This document shows, piece by piece, positions 5,689 through 7,672 of a DNA stretch of 7,672 nucleotides. The translations under genes and the position numbers were made by a program. Below the pieces are notes generated by a model. The model had not been told where the DNA came from. It did not search any database and saw only the letters and a program-made list of their open reading frames with translations. The number at the start of each line of letters is the position of its first letter. The stretch's first letter is position 1. The DNA comes from Clostridiales bacterium (GTDB lineage: Bacteria > Bacillota > Clostridia > Oscillospirales > Oscillospiraceae), in assembly GCA_021200895.1 (NCBI GenBank), contig JAJQFX010000164.1, forward strand, positions 1 to 7,672. The letters are read 5' to 3'.

Positions 5689-5712
5689 TAGAACACGGAG
5701 AGGAGTGTTAGT

Positions 5713-7391
5713 TTGACGACGGAAAAGACCAGGAAAACGAAGCGGAACCGCACTTTACCCATTGTACTGCTGGTAGTGGTGCTGGTGCTGCTGGGGGCAG
5801 CGGGAGGCGTGTATGCGGCCCGGGCCACAGGCTATGGGGAGAAGTTCCTGCCCGGCACCTCCATCAACGGTGTGGATGTCTCCGGCCTGACGGTGGACGA
5901 GGCGGAGCAGGCGCTGGACGACAGCCTGACCAACTATACCCTTACCCTCATCGAGCGGGAGAACGTTACGGAGACCATCAGCGCGGAGGACATTGGGATG
6001 GCGCTGGATTTGGGCGACTCCGTGGAGCAGCTGCTGGAGGCGCAGAACGGCTGGCTTTGGCCGCTGTACGCCCTGGGGCAGCGCAGCAGCGAGGTCACGC
6101 TGGAGACCGCCTTCGTCTATGACGGCAACGCCCTCTCCGACGCCATCGCGGCCCTGACCTGCCTGGACAGCGCCTACGCCACAGAGCCCACGGACGCCTA
6201 CATCTCCGGCTACGACAGCGAGGCGGGGGGGGCGTCGTCATCCAGGCGGAGACCCAGGGGACGCTGGTGGATGAGGACGTGCTGACCGCCGCCGTCGTCG
6301 CCGCTGTGGACGCTATGGAGACGGAACTGGATTTGGACGCCGCCGGGTGCTACATCGCCCCCGCCGTCACCTCAGACGACCCGGACCTGGTGCTGGAGGC
6401 GGAGACGCTGAACGGGTATCTGGGCGTTACCATCACCTATGAGATGGGGGAGGACACCGTTGTCCTGGACGGCAGCACGCTGGTGGACTGGGTCACCTAC
6501 AACGGCGACGGAACGGCTACGCTGGACATGGATGCCGTCACCGCCTTTGTGAAGAATCTGGCCTCTACCTATAACACCATCTTCTCCAACCGCACCTTCA
6601 CCACCACCTACGGGGATACCATCACCGTGGAGGGCGGCGACTATGGCTGGTGGATGGATCAGGCGTCGGAGGTGGAGGAGCTGACCCAACAGATACTTGA
6701 CCAGGAGAGCGGCACCCGGGAGCCGGTGTGGTACAGCAAGGCGGCCGTCTTGGGCATCGGCGCCACCGGCGATTACGGCGATACATATGTGGAAATCAAC
6801 CTGACCGCCCAGCACCTCTACTACTATAAGGACGGCGCGCTGGTGGTGGAGTCCGACTTCGTCTCCGGCAAGAACGACGCCACCCCCACCGGCACCTACG
6901 GCATCCTGTACTGCGAGCGGTACGCCACCCTGAACGGGGAGAACTACTCTTCCCCCGTCAGCTACTGGATGCCCTTCTACAACGGCGTGGGCCTCCATGA
7001 CGCCTCCTGGCGCACCAGCTTCGGCGGCACGATTTACAAAACCAACGGCTCCCACGGCTGCATCAACCTGCCCATCAAGGTGGCCCAGAAGATTTATGAG
7101 AATATGAGCGCCGGTACGGCGGTCATCGTCTACAAGCTCAACGGCACCGAGAGCAGCAGCACCACCACCCAGAGCAATGAGGACATCGCCTCCGCCATCG
7201 TGGACGCTCTGGAGGAAATCACGGCGGAGGGGGAAATCACCGCCAGCAACTATAACAAGATGTCCAAGCGCATCCAATGGGTAGAGGCCGCCTATGACGA
7301 CCTGAGCAGCAGCGCCAAAAAGCTGGTCAGCAACTATGACCTGCTGGAGGCCGCAGTTGAGGCCCTGAAGGAGTACGACAGCACACATTGA
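5713..7391 (+). pseudogene. L,D-transpeptidase (YkuD) with PG-binding domains, frameshifted at a G8 tract
   Basis: One gene in two frames: 5713-6285 (TTG start, GGAG 7 bases before) and its continuation, open in the next frame to 7391. With one G added to the G8 run at 6225-6232 it reads as 559 residues. In that numbering: a basic tail, a membrane anchor at about 15-36, PG_binding_4-type regions at about 45-340 (FLPGTSINGVDVSGLTVDEA), a YkuD catalytic domain at about 355-477 with H429 and the active-site motif SHGCINLP (C450), and a C-terminal helical module of about 80 residues. The enzyme would form 3-3 (L,D) cross-links in peptidoglycan outside the membrane. All catalytic residues lie after the shift, so the first frame alone gives an anchored stub of 190 residues. 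Causes could be sequencing error, true inactivation, phase variation or -1 ribosomal slippage. It follows the antitoxin-like gene by 24 bases. Confidence 0.85.
6225..6232 (+). other. G8 homopolymer at the frame change of the L,D-transpeptidase
   Basis: Eight consecutive G follow GAGGC. The reading frame of the N-terminal part continues only 17 codons past the run into Arg-rich, unlike-family sequence before a TGA (6283-6285). The -1 frame after the run gives a natural family sequence (GVVIQAETQGTLVDED). Nine or six G would make one continuous gene. Confidence 0.85.
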
Positions 7392-7397
7392 CCGGGA

Positions 7398-7446
7398 AAC
7401 GCACGCGGGAGACGGTTACAGACACCTTCTCCCCGTGCGTTTTTTA
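7398..7446 (+). terminator. Intrinsic terminator after the L,D-transpeptidase
   Basis: An 8-bp lower stem (AACGCACG with CGTGCGTT), one bulged C at 7406, and a 6-bp upper stem (GGGAGA with TCTCCC) close a loop of about 15 bases. The T run is 7440-7445. It separates the transpeptidase from the next gene. Confidence 0.88.
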
Positions 7447-7471
7447 TCTGGAACCGTCAGGAGGGATTTTT

Positions 7472-7672
7472 ATGCTGACCCCGGAGTTGGACAGCGCCAG
7501 AGCGCAGCCCCTGTATGAGCAGCTATACTACTATCTGCGGGGAGAAATCGAACAGGGGAACCTGGCCCCCGGCGAGAAGCTTCCCTCCAAGCGGAGCCTG
7601 GCCAGCAGCGCCAGGCTCAGCGTGATGACGGTGGAGCGGGCCTACAGCCAGCTGACGGCGGAGGGCTACCTC
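7472..7672 (+). CDS. GntR-family regulator, probably MocR/PdxR type, N-terminal part
   Basis: Only the first 67 codons are in the window. The ATG at 7472 has AGGAGGG 6 bases upstream. The visible part is a complete GntR-type winged-helix domain: QPLYEQLYYYLRGEIEQGNL, then PGEKLPSKRSLA, then the recognition-helix region VMTVERAYSQLTAEGYL running to the edge. The LYEQLY...LPSKRSLA...TVERAYSQL pattern is most like MocR/PdxR proteins, which carry a PLP-dependent aminotransferase-like domain after the winged helix and often control vitamin B6 or amino-acid genes. That second domain lies outside the window, so the MocR call is an inference; a plain GntR regulator of YtrA type is the main alternative. 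No convincing promoter is seen in the 25 bases between the preceding T run and the ribosome site, so its promoter may lie inside the transpeptidase end or terminator region. Confidence 0.85.
   Translation, partial: MLTPELDSARAQPLYEQLYYYLRGEIEQGNLAPGEKLPSKRSLASSARLSVMTVERAYSQLTAEGYL

Noticed and set aside
6225..6232. Programmed -1 ribosomal frameshift as the explanation of the split transpeptidase
   Set aside because: It is not excluded, but no clear downstream stimulatory pseudoknot or upstream Shine-Dalgarno spacing was recognised, so it is listed only as one alternative to phase variation, mutation or sequencing error.
6372..7388. 338-codon minus-strand open frame opposite the L,D-transpeptidase
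   Set aside because: It is a low-complexity Gly/Val/Ala/His product and lacks a ribosome site. The plus strand encodes the YkuD active site.

Overview
The window looks like a chromosomal segment of a high-GC, spore-forming member of the Clostridia. The closest fit by gene style and gene content is the Oscillospiraceae type of gut Firmicute (Flavonifractor or Lawsonibacter-like), but the genus is an inference. The evidence is a SpoVT gene, AGGAGG-type ribosome sites, sigma-A promoters of TTGACA/TATACT form, intrinsic terminators with T runs, and a DUF1934 gene next to an arginyl-tRNA synthetase-like gene. I see no tRNA, rRNA, CRISPR array, insertion sequence or prophage gene.

Left half (1-3880), all on the minus strand and read right to left: a DUF1934 (YwiB-like) gene; a gene that looks like an ArgRS with its catalytic core missing (N-terminal Add-1-like domain joined to a DALR-type anticodon-binding domain); an OmpR/PhoB-type response regulator and its membrane histidine kinase, nearly overlapping; then the first 97 codons of an unrecognised protein made of 11-residue helical repeats, running off the left edge. 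Promoters can be proposed before DUF1934 and before the response regulator.

Right half (3928-7672), all on the plus strand: a divergent, strongly promoted 140-residue protein of unknown function closed by a good terminator; spoVT, also followed by a terminator; a GTG-started RelB/DinJ-type antitoxin with no toxin beside it, under a near-consensus promoter; a large anchored L,D-transpeptidase, probably in the same transcript, split by a -1 frame change at a run of eight G; a terminator; and the start of a GntR-family (probably MocR-type) regulator running off the right edge.

The themes are envelope sensing and remodelling (two-component system, L,D-transpeptidase) and sporulation (SpoVT). No obvious defence or mobile system is present. 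The points most worth a second look are the core-less ArgRS-like protein, the frameshift at the G8 tract, the orphan antitoxin placed before a cell-wall enzyme, the C9 stem-loop in the DUF1934 leader, and the hendecad-repeat protein.
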